Notes: a model not told the origin generated them from the letters alone. A DNA stretch of 64,000 nt from Cellvibrio fontiphilus_A (GCF_042646205.1 NZ_JBHRTF010000006.1:443991-507990), one strand, 5' to 3'. Shown: positions 1 to 9,328, numbered from the stretch's first letter. Numbers and translations are program-made.

Positions 1-191
1 GAATTGCAATGAGCGACAGCAAAATAAAATCTTTGCTTTACCTCAACTTAATGCCAGTTTTAAAGATATTCCACGAAGCAGGCTTTTGTGTTGTTGTAAA
101 AATTCCGCCTTGCATTGGCGATACAAAGTGATGATAATGCGCGCCTCTTGCGATGCCGCACTCAGTTCGGTAGATATTCGCAGGCTGCTAT

Positions 192-300
<109 letters not shown>

Positions 301-472
301 ACCCATATCCCCACGTAATCTTCTCCGTTGTTTTGTCGCTTTTTCATCCAAAACCTTGCTTCGCCCAGTGATTGTTTGTTTTCGCTTTGGTATTTATTTC
401 CGCTAGTGGCGGCTATAATCGCGCCCTGTTTTTGCAATACCCAGACTTCACTTATCAAGAGCAGCAATTGGC

Positions 473-2428
473 ATGAGCTATCAAGTTCTGGCGCGCAAAT
501 GGCGTCCACGTGTATTCCGCGAAATGGTTGGGCAGGAGCATGTTCTACAAGCCCTGATTAATGCACTGGATCACAACCGTCTACATCACGCCTATTTGTT
601 CACCGGCACCCGCGGGGTGGGTAAAACCACTATTGCTCGTATTCTTGCAAAATGCCTGAATTGCGAAACTGGCGTTAGCTCTGAGCCTTGCGGTCAATGC
701 GCCAGCTGCCGAGAGATCGCTGAAGGTCGGTTTGTTGATTTGATTGAAGTGGATGCTGCTTCGCGCACTAAAGTAGAAGATACCCGTGAGCTGCTTGAGA
801 ATGTTCAATACGCCCCCACTCGTGGCCGCTACAAGGTCTACCTGATTGACGAAGTGCATATGCTCTCCAACAGCAGTTTTAATGCACTGCTCAAGACCCT
901 GGAAGAGCCACCGCCCCACGTAAAGTTTTTGCTGGCGACCACTGACCCGCAAAAGCTGCCCATGACAATCCTGTCGCGCTGTTTGCAATTCAACCTCAAG
1001 AACATGAACCCCGAGCGTATTGTTCAGCATTTGAAATTTGTGCTGAATGAAGAGCTGGTTCCTTTCGAGGAGTCTGCACTTTGGCATTTGGGGCGTGCGG
1101 CAGATGGCAGTATGCGCGATGCGATGAGCCTTACCGATCAGGCTATCGCCTATGGTTCCGGCAAAATTACTGAATCTGAAGTCAGTGCCATGCTCGGCAC
1201 TATTGATCAAACAGCGGTATACGACATAGTTAATGCCCTGGCTTCGTTGGATGGCAGATCGGTACTTGCGGCGGTTGAGCGCATGTCTGAGCAGGCGCCG
1301 GATTACGCCAGCGCAATCGCCGAAATGTTGGCGGTATTACATCGGATTGCCATTGCCCAAGCATTGCCTGAAGCCGTGGATAACAGTCATGGTGATCGCG
1401 AGCGCATCATGCAATTGGCGCAACAATTACCAGCAGAAGATGTGCAGCTTTTTTACCAGACTGCGTTATTGGGGCGCCGCGATTTACCCCTCGCGCCCGA
1501 TCCGCGGGCCGGATTTGAAATGGTTTTGTTGCGGATGTTGGCATTCAAACCCCAGGGGGTGATCGACATGCCAACCCAAGCCTTGCCGGCATCAAATGCT
1601 GTCGCACAACCCAAAGCGTCCCCCATGAGTGTGATGCCTCCTGTTGCCCAGCCGGTTGCGCAGGAGGGTACTGGAGCAATCGCAGCAGACATTGTCAATC
1701 AGTCAATGGCTGCCAGCCCGACAGCAAGTCAGGCTGCGCCTGTTGCTGAGGTACCAAATGCGCATTCTATTGCCACCGCAGCTCCGTCAGCGCCGGTCTA
1801 TGCGGCGGATGAGCCTCCTGCGATGGATGCCGGCTACAACGCCCCGATTGATGAAGATTATGTCCCCGCCGCTGAAGATGAATACGAGCCAGTTCCGGCC
1901 TATTTTGAAACGCCTTCACTGACTGCGCCCGAGGTAATCGAGCCAAAAAAGCCTGAGGCGGCTCAGCCGCCGGTAGCGGCTTTGGTCAATGAGCCGGCAA
2001 AGGCTCCAGCACCAAAAAGTTTACGCAAAGTACCCTATGAGCAGGCGGGCCCCGCGGATTGGACCGAAATTTATTTGGGCCTGGGTGTGACCGGTATTTT
2101 GCAAAGCACTGTGGCAAATTGTCAGCTGGTAAAGCGTCAGGGCAATGAATTCTTTTTTGTGTTGGATGAGGCCAATAGCACCTTGTTTGATATAAGCCAC
2201 GAAAAACGATTGGCTGATTTATTGGGCGACTATTTTGTTGAGCCGGTGCGTGTGCATATCCAGCTGGGGCAAGTGACAGCAGAAACCCCGTCTATGATGG
2301 CGATTCGCTTGCGCGCAGAGCGATTACAGGATGCCATTCATGCGATAAAAAATGATCCCATTGTGCAGCAGCTGATCACCCAGTTTGGTGCGAGTTTGCG
2401 CGAAGATACAATTCAACCGGTTAGCTGA
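473..2428 (+). CDS. dnaX: DNA polymerase III subunits gamma/tau
   Basis: This is the clamp-loader ATPase that loads the beta clamp; the long tau form also tethers the polymerase core and helicase. The 651-aa product has a family-typical N-terminus (MSYQVLARKWRP), Walker A GTRGVGKTT at residues 45-53, zinc ligands Cys64, Cys73, Cys76 and Cys79, and a DEVH Walker B motif. A Pro/Ala-rich linker (about 375-520) precedes the tau-specific C-terminal domain. Inside the linker is an A-AAA-AAG slippery site (1945-1951) followed by a hairpin; a -1 shift would end the protein after one Ala, giving a gamma-like product of 494 aa. The gene lies between ffs and ybaB-recR, the usual recombination/replication block. 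Confidence 0.97.
   Translation: MSYQVLARKWRPRVFREMVGQEHVLQALINALDHNRLHHAYLFTGTRGVGKTTIARILAKCLNCETGVSSEPCGQCASCREIAEGRFVDLIEVDAASRTKVEDTRELLENVQYAPTRGRYKVYLIDEVHMLSNSSFNALLKTLEEPPPHVKFLLATTDPQKLPMTILSRCLQFNLKNMNPERIVQHLKFVLNEELVPFEESALWHLGRAADGSMRDAMSLTDQAIAYGSGKITESEVSAMLGTIDQTAVYDIVNALASLDGRSVLAAVERMSEQAPDYASAIAEMLAVLHRIAIAQALPEAVDNSHGDRERIMQLAQQLPAEDVQLFYQTALLGRRDLPLAPDPRAGFEMVLLRMLAFKPQGVIDMPTQALPASNAVAQPKASPMSVMPPVAQPVAQEGTGAIAADIVNQSMAASPTASQAAPVAEVPNAHSIATAAPSAPVYAADEPPAMDAGYNAPIDEDYVPAAEDEYEPVPAYFETPSLTAPEVIEPKKPEAAQPPVAALVNEPAKAPAPKSLRKVPYEQAGPADWTEIYLGLGVTGILQSTVANCQLVKRQGNEFFFVLDEANSTLFDISHEKRLADLLGDYFVEPVRVHIQLGQVTAETPSMMAIRLRAERLQDAIHAIKNDPIVQQLITQFGASLREDTIQPVS
1931..1971 (+). 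promoter_or_regulatory. programmed -1 frameshift cassette in dnaX
   Basis: Three elements are in the order known from E. coli dnaX. A Shine-Dalgarno-like GAGG lies at 1931-1934, ten bases before the slippery heptamer A-AAA-AAG (1945-1951). A stem of GGCGGC (1957-1962) and GCCGCC (1966-1971) with loop TCA begins five bases after the heptamer. Codons 492-493 are AAA AAG. After a -1 slip the ribosome reads GCC then TGA at 1954-1956, giving a gamma form that ends in one extra Ala. The elements are seen directly; frameshifting itself is inferred from the E. coli precedent. Confidence 0.82.
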
Positions 2429-2488
2429 TTTTGTTGTTTTACTATTCAACCACATCAATATTCTCAAAAACTTTCAAGAGAGGACGCT

Positions 2489-2809
2489 ATGCAAGGTCTT
2501 GGTGATTTAATGAAACAAGCCCAGCAAATGCAGGCCAACATGCAGAAAATGCAGGAAGAGCTTGCCAACGCTGAAGTTAAAGGTGAATCCGGTGCGGGTT
2601 TGGTGTCGGTAGTGATGAACGGCCGTCACGACGTCAAACGCGTAAATATCGATGCCAGTTTGATGAGTGAAGACAAAGAGATGTTGGAAGATTTGCTTGC
2701 TGCGGCGGTAAACGATGCGGTTCGCAAAGTAGAAGCCCAGAGCCGCAGCCACATGGAAAAAATGACTGCCGGTATGGGAATTCCCCCCGGTTTTAAAATG
2801 CCATTTTAA
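2489..2809 (+). CDS. ybaB: YbaB/EbfC nucleoid-associated protein
   Basis: This is a small dimeric DNA-binding protein of the YbaB/EbfC family, thought to coat or organise the nucleoid. The 106-aa product starts with MQGLGDLMKQAQQMQANMQ, a Met/Gln-rich helix typical of the family. It continues with the conserved VKGESGAGLVSVVMNG strand region and ends in an IPPGFKMPF-type tail. Start choice is supported by a GAGAGGA ribosome binding site about seven bases upstream. It sits between dnaX and recR, as in most gammaproteobacteria, so it is probably co-transcribed with them. Confidence 0.95.
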   Translation: MQGLGDLMKQAQQMQANMQKMQEELANAEVKGESGAGLVSVVMNGRHDVKRVNIDASLMSEDKEMLEDLLAAAVNDAVRKVEAQSRSHMEKMTAGMGIPPGFKMPF

Positions 2810-2845
2810 TACCTGCAATTTTTATTGACTGAGTAGCTTTTTTAT

Positions 2846-3439
2846 ATGTTCAGCCCTTTGATAGATGAGCTTATGGCGTCTCTGCGCTGCCTGCCCGGTG
2901 TTGGCCCCAAATCTGCCCAGCGCATGGCGTTACATTTGCTGGAGCGTGATCGCGCAGGCGCTGAACGTCTCTCGCTCAGTTTGAAAAAAGCTGTTGAGGG
3001 GGTGGGGCGCTGCACCCGTTGTCGCACACTTACTGAGCAGGCCCACTGCGGTATTTGTGCGAATACCAGACGCGATAACAGTTTGTTATGCGTGGTGGAA
3101 ACCCCGGGCGATGTGTTGGCGATTGAACAGGCGGGAACCTATCAGGGAAAATATTTTGTATTGCTCGGACACCTATCGCCTATTGATGGTATTGGCCCTG
3201 AAGATATTGGTGTCGATCAACTAATAACCTTGTTGCAGCAGGAGCCAATCACCGAGGTGATTCTTGCGACCAACCCCACCGTAGAAGGTGAGGCGACGGC
3301 TTATTACATCAGTGAGCGCGCCAAAAATCTCAATGTCACTGTCTCGCGTATTGCTCACGGTGTTCCCCTCGGTGGCGAGTTGGAATTTATCGATGGCGGT
3401 ACTCTGGCACACGCTTTTTCTTCCCGCAGAAGTTTGTAA
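2846..3439 (+). CDS. recR: recombination mediator protein RecR
   Basis: RecR works with RecO (and RecF) to load RecA on SSB-coated single-stranded DNA at gaps. The 197-aa product, close to the E. coli length, has the helix-hairpin-helix region LRCLPGVGPKSAQRMA near residues 11-26. A four-cysteine zinc finger (CTRC...CGIC, about 57-72) follows, then a Toprim domain containing VVETPGDVLAIE and ATNPTVEGEATA. No good Shine-Dalgarno precedes the ATG, so translation may be coupled to ybaB 36 bases upstream. Its stop is five bases before the rnd start, suggesting one operon. Confidence 0.96.
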   Translation: MFSPLIDELMASLRCLPGVGPKSAQRMALHLLERDRAGAERLSLSLKKAVEGVGRCTRCRTLTEQAHCGICANTRRDNSLLCVVETPGDVLAIEQAGTYQGKYFVLLGHLSPIDGIGPEDIGVDQLITLLQQEPITEVILATNPTVEGEATAYYISERAKNLNVTVSRIAHGVPLGGELEFIDGGTLAHAFSSRRSL

Positions 3440-3444
3440 TTTTA

Positions 3445-4599
3445 ATGTTGATACCTACAGAACCTATTTGGGTTGATCAGGATGATCAACTCGCTGAGCT
3501 TTGCGCACGCTGGCAGCAACAAGCAGCATTGGCGATTGATACTGAATTTATGCGCAGCGATACCTTTTACCCCATCGCTGGGTTATTGCAAATCGGCGAT
3601 GGCAAGGGTTGTTATTTGATCGACCCGCTGGCCATTAATTCACTTGAGCCTTTGCGCGAATTGCTGTTAAACCCCGGTGTCACCAAGGTGCTGCACTCCT
3701 GCTCGGAAGACCTTGAAGTATTCCAGCGCTGGTTGGGAATAGTGCCCGCGCCGCTTTTTGATACCCAAGTAGCGGCGGCTTTTGCTGGCTTGGGTTTTGG
3801 TATGGGCTACGCGAATTTGATTAAAAACTTACTTGGCATTGAAATTCCCAAAGAAGAAACCCGATCCGATTGGTTACAGCGCCCGCTCAGTGCAGCGCAA
3901 TTGAAATATGCAGCGCTGGATGTTGCTCATATGCTGATTGTGTACGGCAAGTTGTTGCAGTTGTTAAAAGCCAACGAGCGTTTGGAGTGGGTTAAAAACG
4001 ATTGTGCTGATTTGGTTGCCAATGCGCGCAAGGCCGATGATTTTAGCGATGCCTATCAAAAAGTGGGTTTTGCCTGGAAATTGCGCGAACAGGAGTTGGC
4101 CGTTTTAAAAGCCTTGTGTATTTGGCGTGAAACGGAAGCGCGCAGCCGCAACATTCCCCGCAATCGATTAATTAAAGAAGCTTCGCTGTGGGAAATCGCG
4201 CGCAAAAAAATTCAGGATGCTGCGCAGTTGCAACGTGTAGCGGATATCCCTTCGCGCACCTTAAAAAATGATACTGAGACTATTCTAAAAATAGTGGCCG
4301 ATGTATTGGCACAAGATCCTTCGACCTGGCCAGAGCGTCTTGATCCGCCTTTGGCGCAAAGTGAAGGGCCTCTGATGAAGGCGCTAAAAAATTTCGTGCG
4401 GGAATTTGCTGAGCAAACGCAATTACCGGCCGAAGTGTTGATTCGCAAAAAAGATTACGAATTTATCGTTCGCTCGGGCATGAATGGCGGTCAATACAGT
4501 TTACCCGCCCGCCTGCTGGGGTGGCGCCACCCATTGATTGGTGAAGGTTTATTGCATATCGCCCGGCAACAACTGATTCAAAAAGGTGAATCCCTGTGA
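3445..4599 (+). CDS. rnd: ribonuclease D
   Basis: This is a 3'-5' exoribonuclease of the DEDD family involved in tRNA 3' maturation. The 384-aa product carries the exonuclease motifs: ALAIDTEFMRSDTF near residue 30 (acidic D and E), a central LHSCSEDLEVF motif around 90, and LKYAALDVAHMLIVY around 155, which holds the DEDD-y tyrosine. A following HRDC-type region is suggested by WRETEARSRNIPRNRL around 230. The length matches RNase D rather than shorter oligoribonucleases. The ATG lies five bases after the recR stop. The 3' end overlaps the ycgL start in a GTGA arrangement, so the two are translationally coupled. Confidence 0.95.
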   Translation: MLIPTEPIWVDQDDQLAELCARWQQQAALAIDTEFMRSDTFYPIAGLLQIGDGKGCYLIDPLAINSLEPLRELLLNPGVTKVLHSCSEDLEVFQRWLGIVPAPLFDTQVAAAFAGLGFGMGYANLIKNLLGIEIPKEETRSDWLQRPLSAAQLKYAALDVAHMLIVYGKLLQLLKANERLEWVKNDCADLVANARKADDFSDAYQKVGFAWKLREQELAVLKALCIWRETEARSRNIPRNRLIKEASLWEIARKKIQDAAQLQRVADIPSRTLKNDTETILKIVADVLAQDPSTWPERLDPPLAQSEGPLMKALKNFVREFAEQTQLPAEVLIRKKDYEFIVRSGMNGGQYSLPARLLGWRHPLIGEGLLHIARQQLIQKGESL

Positions 4600-4892
4600 A
4601 AATAATTTGTGAAATTTATCGCAGCCCCAAGGAGGAGGGCATGTATTTGTATGTGAAGAAGGATGAGGGTTTAACCCGTGTACCAGAAGATTTATTAAAG
4701 TTGTTCGGACGTCCGCAACAGGCGATGGTGTTGTTGTTAACGCCGGGTAAAAAACTGGCCCATGCGAGTGTGGAAAAGGTGGCAGAGAGTTTGGAAACTC
4801 AAGGATTTTATTTGCAATTGCCGCCGCGTAACGAACGCGACCCGGAAGCGGAGCGCCTGCGCGCACTTAATTCCAAATTGTCGGGCCACTAA
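4596..4892 (+). CDS. ycgL: YcgL domain-containing protein
   Basis: This is a small conserved protein of the YcgL family with no settled biochemical role. The 98-aa product begins with a GTG codon overlapping the rnd stop (GTGA at 4596-4599). It shows the family pattern IYRSPKEEGMYLYV near the N-terminus and LLKLFGRPQQAM in the middle. Location after rnd and before the YcgN-type gene repeats the order seen in Pseudomonas-like genomes. Function remains unassigned here; only family membership and operon context are supported. Confidence 0.92.
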   Translation: MKIICEIYRSPKEEGMYLYVKKDEGLTRVPEDLLKLFGRPQQAMVLLLTPGKKLAHASVEKVAESLETQGFYLQLPPRNERDPEAERLRALNSKLSGH

Positions 4893-4923
4893 CTTTCCAC
4901 TTGGGTATTTGATCGGGCAACTT

Positions 4924-5367
4924 ATGGCTCAACAGGTTTTTTGGCAGCGTAAAACCCTTCAGGAAATGTCGCCAGAGGAGTTTGAATCGCTCTGCGATGG
5001 ATGCGGCAAATGTTGCCTGCATAAATTGGAAGACGAAGACACCGGCGATGTGTATTACACCAAGGTTGCCTGCCGCTATTTGGATCATGACAGCTGCCGC
5101 TGTCAGGAATACACTGATCGGCAGCAATTGGTAGAGGCGTGCGCGGTACTGACGCCAGAAACCGTAGCGGAAACCTATTGGCTGCCCGAAACTTGCGCTT
5201 ATCGCCTGATCGCAGAGGGCATCCCACTGTTTGACTGGCATCCTCTGGTGTCTGGCGACCCCAATTCCGTACACAGTGCAGGCATATCGGTGGCGGGCCG
5301 TGTGGTGCATGAGCAGGATGTTAATCCTGATGATTTTGAAGATTACGTTATCCGTTGGGTTAACTAA
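4924..5367 (+). CDS. ycgN: YcgN-type cysteine cluster protein
   Basis: This is a conserved YcgN (UPF0260) protein of unknown function. The 147-aa reading uses the ATG at 4924; a longer open frame upstream overlaps ycgL and has no family similarity, so it is rejected. The N-terminal MAQQVFWQRKTLQEMSPEE and the cysteine cluster LCDGCGKCCLHKL (residues about 21-33) are typical. Further cysteines follow in VACRYLDHDSCRCQ, consistent with metal or iron-sulfur binding, although that is inference. It is 31 bases downstream of ycgL and probably in the same operon. Confidence 0.92.
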   Translation: MAQQVFWQRKTLQEMSPEEFESLCDGCGKCCLHKLEDEDTGDVYYTKVACRYLDHDSCRCQEYTDRQQLVEACAVLTPETVAETYWLPETCAYRLIAEGIPLFDWHPLVSGDPNSVHSAGISVAGRVVHEQDVNPDDFEDYVIRWVN

Positions 5368-5407
5368 CCATGGGGTGTTGGAACACCGTCCTTAAGGAGA
5401 TTCCACT

Positions 5408-5926
5408 GTGGAAAATATGACAGATTACCAATATGCCTGGGGCTTGTACCTGATAGGTGCAACGGGTTGTACCCTTGCTGCCTGGCTGTTATTTCGTGGA
5501 TGGGGAAGGGCAGTCACGCATTTTTTTGTGATTACCGTGATGGTGATTTTATTTACTCCCTATGCCATAGATCCAGAAACCATGACTATGGCTCCTGCCA
5601 TCTACTCCATGCTGTTCGGCTTTTTGGATGGCGGTTTTATGAGTATTAAACCTATTCTTAAGCTGCTGCTTGGTATCTGGGGCAGCGCTTTGATTGTGTC
5701 GTTGATTTACCAGCTGTTAACGCGTAACCGCCACAGCACTCGCCATCAAGCGGCTGATGTTTACTCGCGGCAATCGCGCCGCAGCACCTATGCTCAGGAT
5801 GATGAACCGGAGTTTGACTACGATGCACCAGCACGGCGCTCTAACTCCAACCGCGGTTTAAGTCGCGAGGAGCGAATTGCACGGGATGAATTATTGCGCG
5901 AGGAGCCAATTCGCGCGATTCGTTAG
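5408..5926 (+). CDS. small inner-membrane protein of unknown function
   Basis: I do not recognise a family. The 172-aa product has about three hydrophobic segments in its first 110 residues (YLIGATGCTLAAWLLF, FFVITVMVILFTPYAI and LLLGIWGSALIVSLIYQLL). A hydrophilic, Arg- and Ser-rich cytoplasmic-looking tail of about 60 residues follows and ends EEPIRAIR. The start is a GTG preceded by a clear AAGGAGA ribosome binding site at 5394-5400. It follows ycgN by 40 bases and is closed by a terminator at 5971-6003, so it may be the last gene of the rnd operon. Confidence 0.75.
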   Translation: MENMTDYQYAWGLYLIGATGCTLAAWLLFRGWGRAVTHFFVITVMVILFTPYAIDPETMTMAPAIYSMLFGFLDGGFMSIKPILKLLLGIWGSALIVSLIYQLLTRNRHSTRHQAADVYSRQSRRSTYAQDDEPEFDYDAPARRSNSNRGLSREERIARDELLREEPIRAIR

Positions 5927-5970
5927 TGAATCGTTATTTCGCCTTTTGTTTTTCTGCGATGTGTCCAATA

Positions 5971-6006
5971 CCAAAAAGCCAGCAAGTTTGCTGGCTTTTT
6001 GCGTTT
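5971..6006 (+). terminator. rho-independent terminator after the membrane protein gene
   Basis: AAAAAGCCAGCAA and TTTGCTGGCTTTTT form a long stem with a very short loop, ending in a run of T. It closes the transcription unit that started near dnaX. The symmetry with A and T flanks means it could work in both directions. Confidence 0.85.
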
Positions 6007-6148
6007 TTTGACGTCCAATTTACCCTGAACATTTGGTTATAAATGGCGAATTGGAGCCTAGCTGCTATAACTAATGGCAATATCGCCGGTAAAACAGCTG
6101 TATTCGCCGGTTTCCCGAATTGAGTATCCGTTTTTAGTGGAAAAGCCC

Positions 6149-8155
6149 ATGCAACAATTTCTGTGTTACTGGTTGGCTGTATGTGCGCTGGTCGCCCCGA
6201 TGTGTAGCGCTGGCGAAGCAAATACACCTAAACCATCCGATGTGCGGGTAGTGATTGATATATCGGGCAGTATGAAAAAAACTGACCCCACCAACCTGCG
6301 CAAACCAGCGGTGGATTTAATTGTGCGCTTGCTGCCAGATCAGAGTAAGGCAGGCATCTGGACCTTCGGCCAATCAGTAAACATGCTGGTGCCACACAGG
6401 GTTGTGGATGCGCAATGGCGCACTGAGGGAACAAATAAAGCCAAGGCAATCAATTCTGTGGCCATGTTTACTAACATAGGCGCCGCATTGGAGGCGGCTG
6501 CGGCTGACTACGCCGCGCCTTCAAATGACTACAACCGCCATCTGATTTTGTTGACCGACGGTGTTGTCGATATCAATAAAGAGGCAATGGTCAACCTCAA
6601 TGAACGCAAACGCATACTCACCGAATTACTGCCGGCCTTAAAAGCCTCTGACTATCGCATACACACCATCGCACTTTCCGCTGATGCCGATCAGGAGCTG
6701 ATGAAAAAACTATCCATTGCAACCGATGGGGTGTTTGAAGTTGCCGATACGGCCGACGAATTAATGGCGACGTTTTTACGTATATTTGATCAAGCTGTGC
6801 CTGCCGAGCGGGTTCCCCTTGATGAAAATGGCTTTTTAGTGGACAGCAGTATTCAGGAGTTCACTGCCCTTATATTTCGTCGCGCAGAGGTTCCGGCATC
6901 GGTCATTATTGCGCCGGATGGCAAAGAATATTCCGCGACCGACCCAGCCAATAACGTTACCTGGTATCGCACCGATAAATACGACCTTATTACGGTTCAG
7001 CAGCCTGCCGCTGGGCAATGGAAAGTAAAAACCGAGATGGCGCCCGGCAGCCGGGTGACGGTAGTCAGTAATTTGCAATTGCTCGTTGAGCCGCTCAAAA
7101 GCAATATCAAACCCAATCAAACTCTTGATCTGGTTTATTCCTTTGTCGCCAATAAAGAAACAGTCACCAATAAAGACTTTTTGAATTTATTGACTGGTGA
7201 AGCCTTTATTACTTCTGCCAAGAGTAAGGAAAGCAGAACAATTTCCCTGACAGCTCCCGCTGATGAAAAGGGAATATTTGCCGGTCAGTTGGATGGCTTC
7301 AGTGACTTGGGCGCCCACGACATAAAAATCCTTATCGATGGCAAAACCTTCAAACGTGAGTTTGTTCATCGTGTAAATGTCAGTGAGTCTGCGTTTCGTG
7401 TGGAGAAGCGTATCGATGAAGCCGAAGGCAAAAAAACCTATGTTTATACGGCATCAGCGGATCTTGAACTGGTAGATGTGAATGCCACCAAGGTGACGGC
7501 TGTTATCAAGAATTCCCAAGGCAATAATCTGGAGCGTGAGCTTCATGCGATTGAGCAGTCGCGCTGGGAGTTCTCGTTCTCGCCAGTAGAAGTGGCGCGT
7601 TACAACATTTCCATGCAGGTAACAGGGGCTCAACTGGACGGCAGCCCTTTACAGGAAACTATTGTGTTGGATGATTTTGCCTACCCCGATGAAGCCAGTC
7701 TTTTGGCGGGTCAGGCTGCGTCCAGTGAGGTCAGTGCCGAGTCTTCTGCTGCGGCAAGTGAAGCAGCCGCTGAGGTTATGGAAGCGCCGGCGAGTGATAA
7801 GTCGTCCAATACCTTGATCTATGTGGCGATAGGTTTGGCCAATTTATTAGTGCTGGTGTTGGGTTTTGTCGCCTATAGGGTAATTGCTGGCAAAGGGCAT
7901 AAAGACGAACTGGCAGAAATGGAGAAAACCTTGAACACCTCCGCGGCCGATCTTAGCAAGAGTGCTAAGGAAAAAGCGGCAACTGCAACTGCCCCCGCAG
8001 CGGCGCAGGCCGGCATGCCTGCTTCAGAAAGTTCAGCGATGCCAGGGATGGAAGACAATTCGGGAATGGATTTGTCCATGCCGGATGATTTGATGGCTGA
8101 TAATCTGTTCCCGCTGGATAATATGGAAGAAGACAGCAACAAAGATAAATCCTGA
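6149..8155 (+). CDS. exported von Willebrand factor A domain protein, membrane anchored
   Basis: The 668-aa product has a signal peptide (MQQFLCYWLAVCALVAPMC) and then a vWA domain with an intact metal-ion-dependent adhesion motif DxSxS (VVIDISGSMKK, near residue 37). Domains of this kind bind partner proteins or ligands. A long beta-rich periplasmic region follows. A C-terminal transmembrane helix (IYVAIGLANLLVLVLGFVAY) and a short acidic Ala/Met-rich cytoplasmic tail complete it. The ATG at 6149 was chosen because the signal peptide begins there; an in-frame ATG at 6074 adds 25 poorly matching residues. It resembles the conserved exported family TIGR03503, but I am not sure of that. Its stop overlaps the GNAT gene start (TGATG). 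Confidence 0.85.
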   Translation: MQQFLCYWLAVCALVAPMCSAGEANTPKPSDVRVVIDISGSMKKTDPTNLRKPAVDLIVRLLPDQSKAGIWTFGQSVNMLVPHRVVDAQWRTEGTNKAKAINSVAMFTNIGAALEAAAADYAAPSNDYNRHLILLTDGVVDINKEAMVNLNERKRILTELLPALKASDYRIHTIALSADADQELMKKLSIATDGVFEVADTADELMATFLRIFDQAVPAERVPLDENGFLVDSSIQEFTALIFRRAEVPASVIIAPDGKEYSATDPANNVTWYRTDKYDLITVQQPAAGQWKVKTEMAPGSRVTVVSNLQLLVEPLKSNIKPNQTLDLVYSFVANKETVTNKDFLNLLTGEAFITSAKSKESRTISLTAPADEKGIFAGQLDGFSDLGAHDIKILIDGKTFKREFVHRVNVSESAFRVEKRIDEAEGKKTYVYTASADLELVDVNATKVTAVIKNSQGNNLERELHAIEQSRWEFSFSPVEVARYNISMQVTGAQLDGSPLQETIVLDDFAYPDEASLLAGQAASSEVSAESSAAASEAAAEVMEAPASDKSSNTLIYVAIGLANLLVLVLGFVAYRVIAGKGHKDELAEMEKTLNTSAADLSKSAKEKAATATAPAAAQAGMPASESSAMPGMEDNSGMDLSMPDDLMADNLFPLDNMEEDSNKDKS

Positions 8156-8640
8156 TGTTCAACACCCATGTCTTAGGGGGTAAACCCCTCGATTCAGAAA
8201 TCCATTTTTGGCGTGAACCCACAGATCGCTATGCGTTGGTGGATCGTTTTTATCGCAGCCAAGGCTACAGGGTCAAAGCAGCGAGTACAGAAGCTCTATT
8301 TACGCTGCATCATATTGGGCAAGCCGGTGTGGCAGAAATCATAGCCGCCGCGCGTTTGGTTCCCCAAAGCTCCGGCCACTACTGGTTACGCAATTTGCTG
8401 GTGGCTAAAGACTGGCGCGCAAAAGGCTTAGCCTCTTCATTGATGCAACAATTGCTGCCGTTGCTCGCCCCGCAGGGGTGTTACTGCTTTGCCTTGCCTC
8501 ATTTGCACCAGTTCTATACCCGCTTGGGTTTTGACCTGGAGCCAGAACATTGCCCCGATGACATTCGCCAAAAACACAAACAATATCGCAACCGTGGGCG
8601 CGATTGGCTGCTTATGGGATACAGGGAGCTTGCGACTTAG
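8155..8640 (+). CDS. GNAT family N-acetyltransferase
   Basis: This is a predicted acetyl-CoA-dependent N-acetyltransferase with unknown substrate. The 161-aa product shows the GNAT core: an acceptor-side strand (VAEIIAAARLVP), the strand-helix pyrophosphate-binding region LRNLLVAKDWRAKGLASSLM (about residues 80-99, an R/Q-x-x-G-x-G/A-like loop), and a C-terminal FYTRLGFDLEPE motif. The ATG overlaps the stop of the upstream vWA gene in TGATG, so translational coupling is likely. No shared function with the vWA protein can be read from the sequence. The 190 bases downstream hold no gene. Confidence 0.88.
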   Translation: MFNTHVLGGKPLDSEIHFWREPTDRYALVDRFYRSQGYRVKAASTEALFTLHHIGQAGVAEIIAAARLVPQSSGHYWLRNLLVAKDWRAKGLASSLMQQLLPLLAPQGCYCFALPHLHQFYTRLGFDLEPEHCPDDIRQKHKQYRNRGRDWLLMGYRELAT

Positions 8641-8834
8641 TGGCAAATACCAATCCCACCCCAGTTTGCCGCCAGCAGAATTAAGCCAAGGCATTGATGC
8701 CGCTTGGATATAGGGTCATAAGCAATTCCGGTTATAGGGAAAAGCTACTGGCGAAGGTGTTTTTTAGTATCTATCTTACAAGACAGCTGCACTGGTTTTT
8801 AGCAACACGATTGATAACGCAATAAGGAGTTACC

Positions 8835-9302
8835 ATGAAAATAGACATCGGAATTACCCAAGAGCACCGCGAGGAAATCGCCCAAGGCTTATCCAGGTTG
8901 TTGGCAGACACCTATACGCTTTACCTCAAAACCCATAACTTTCACTGGAACGTGACCGGCCCTATGTTCCAGACCCTTCACTTGATGTTTGAGACCCAAT
9001 ACAACGAATTGGCGCTAGCGGTAGATTTAATTGCCGAGCGTATTCGCTCCCTGGGGTTCCCTGCGCCGGGTACTTACAAACAATACGCGCAGTTGAGCAG
9101 TATCAAAGAGGAGGAGAGCATTCCTGCGGCTAAGGATATGATTCGCCTCCTGGTTGAAGGCCAGGAAGCTGTAGTGCGCACAGCTCGCTCGCTTTACCCT
9201 TCGGTTGAGGCGGCAAGTGATGAAGCTACTGCAGATCTCTTGACCCAGCGTATCCAGTTGCATGAAAAAACTGCCTGGATGCTGCGCAGCCTACTGGAAT
9301 AA
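8835..9302 (+). CDS. dps: Dps-family DNA-protection ferritin
   Basis: This is a miniferritin that forms a dodecamer, oxidises and stores iron, and shields DNA under stress. The 155-aa product contains the Dps signature LKTHNFHWNVTGPMF (residues about 33-47) with the ferroxidase histidine. It continues with FETQYNELALAVDLIAERI, which holds the partner acidic residues, and FPAPGTY. Start is supported by AAGGAG eight bases upstream of the ATG. The gene is monocistronic, closed by the terminator at 9329-9353. No OxyR site could be identified with confidence. Confidence 0.95.
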   Translation: MKIDIGITQEHREEIAQGLSRLLADTYTLYLKTHNFHWNVTGPMFQTLHLMFETQYNELALAVDLIAERIRSLGFPAPGTYKQYAQLSSIKEEESIPAAKDMIRLLVEGQEAVVRTARSLYPSVEAASDEATADLLTQRIQLHEKTAWMLRSLLE

Positions 9303-9328
9303 CCTCTCCGGTTTTCCCGACTACTGCA

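Noticed and set aside
1233..1562. Alternative-frame open frames inside dnaX and other large genes
   Set aside because: These are shadows of well-supported coding sequences and show no family features.
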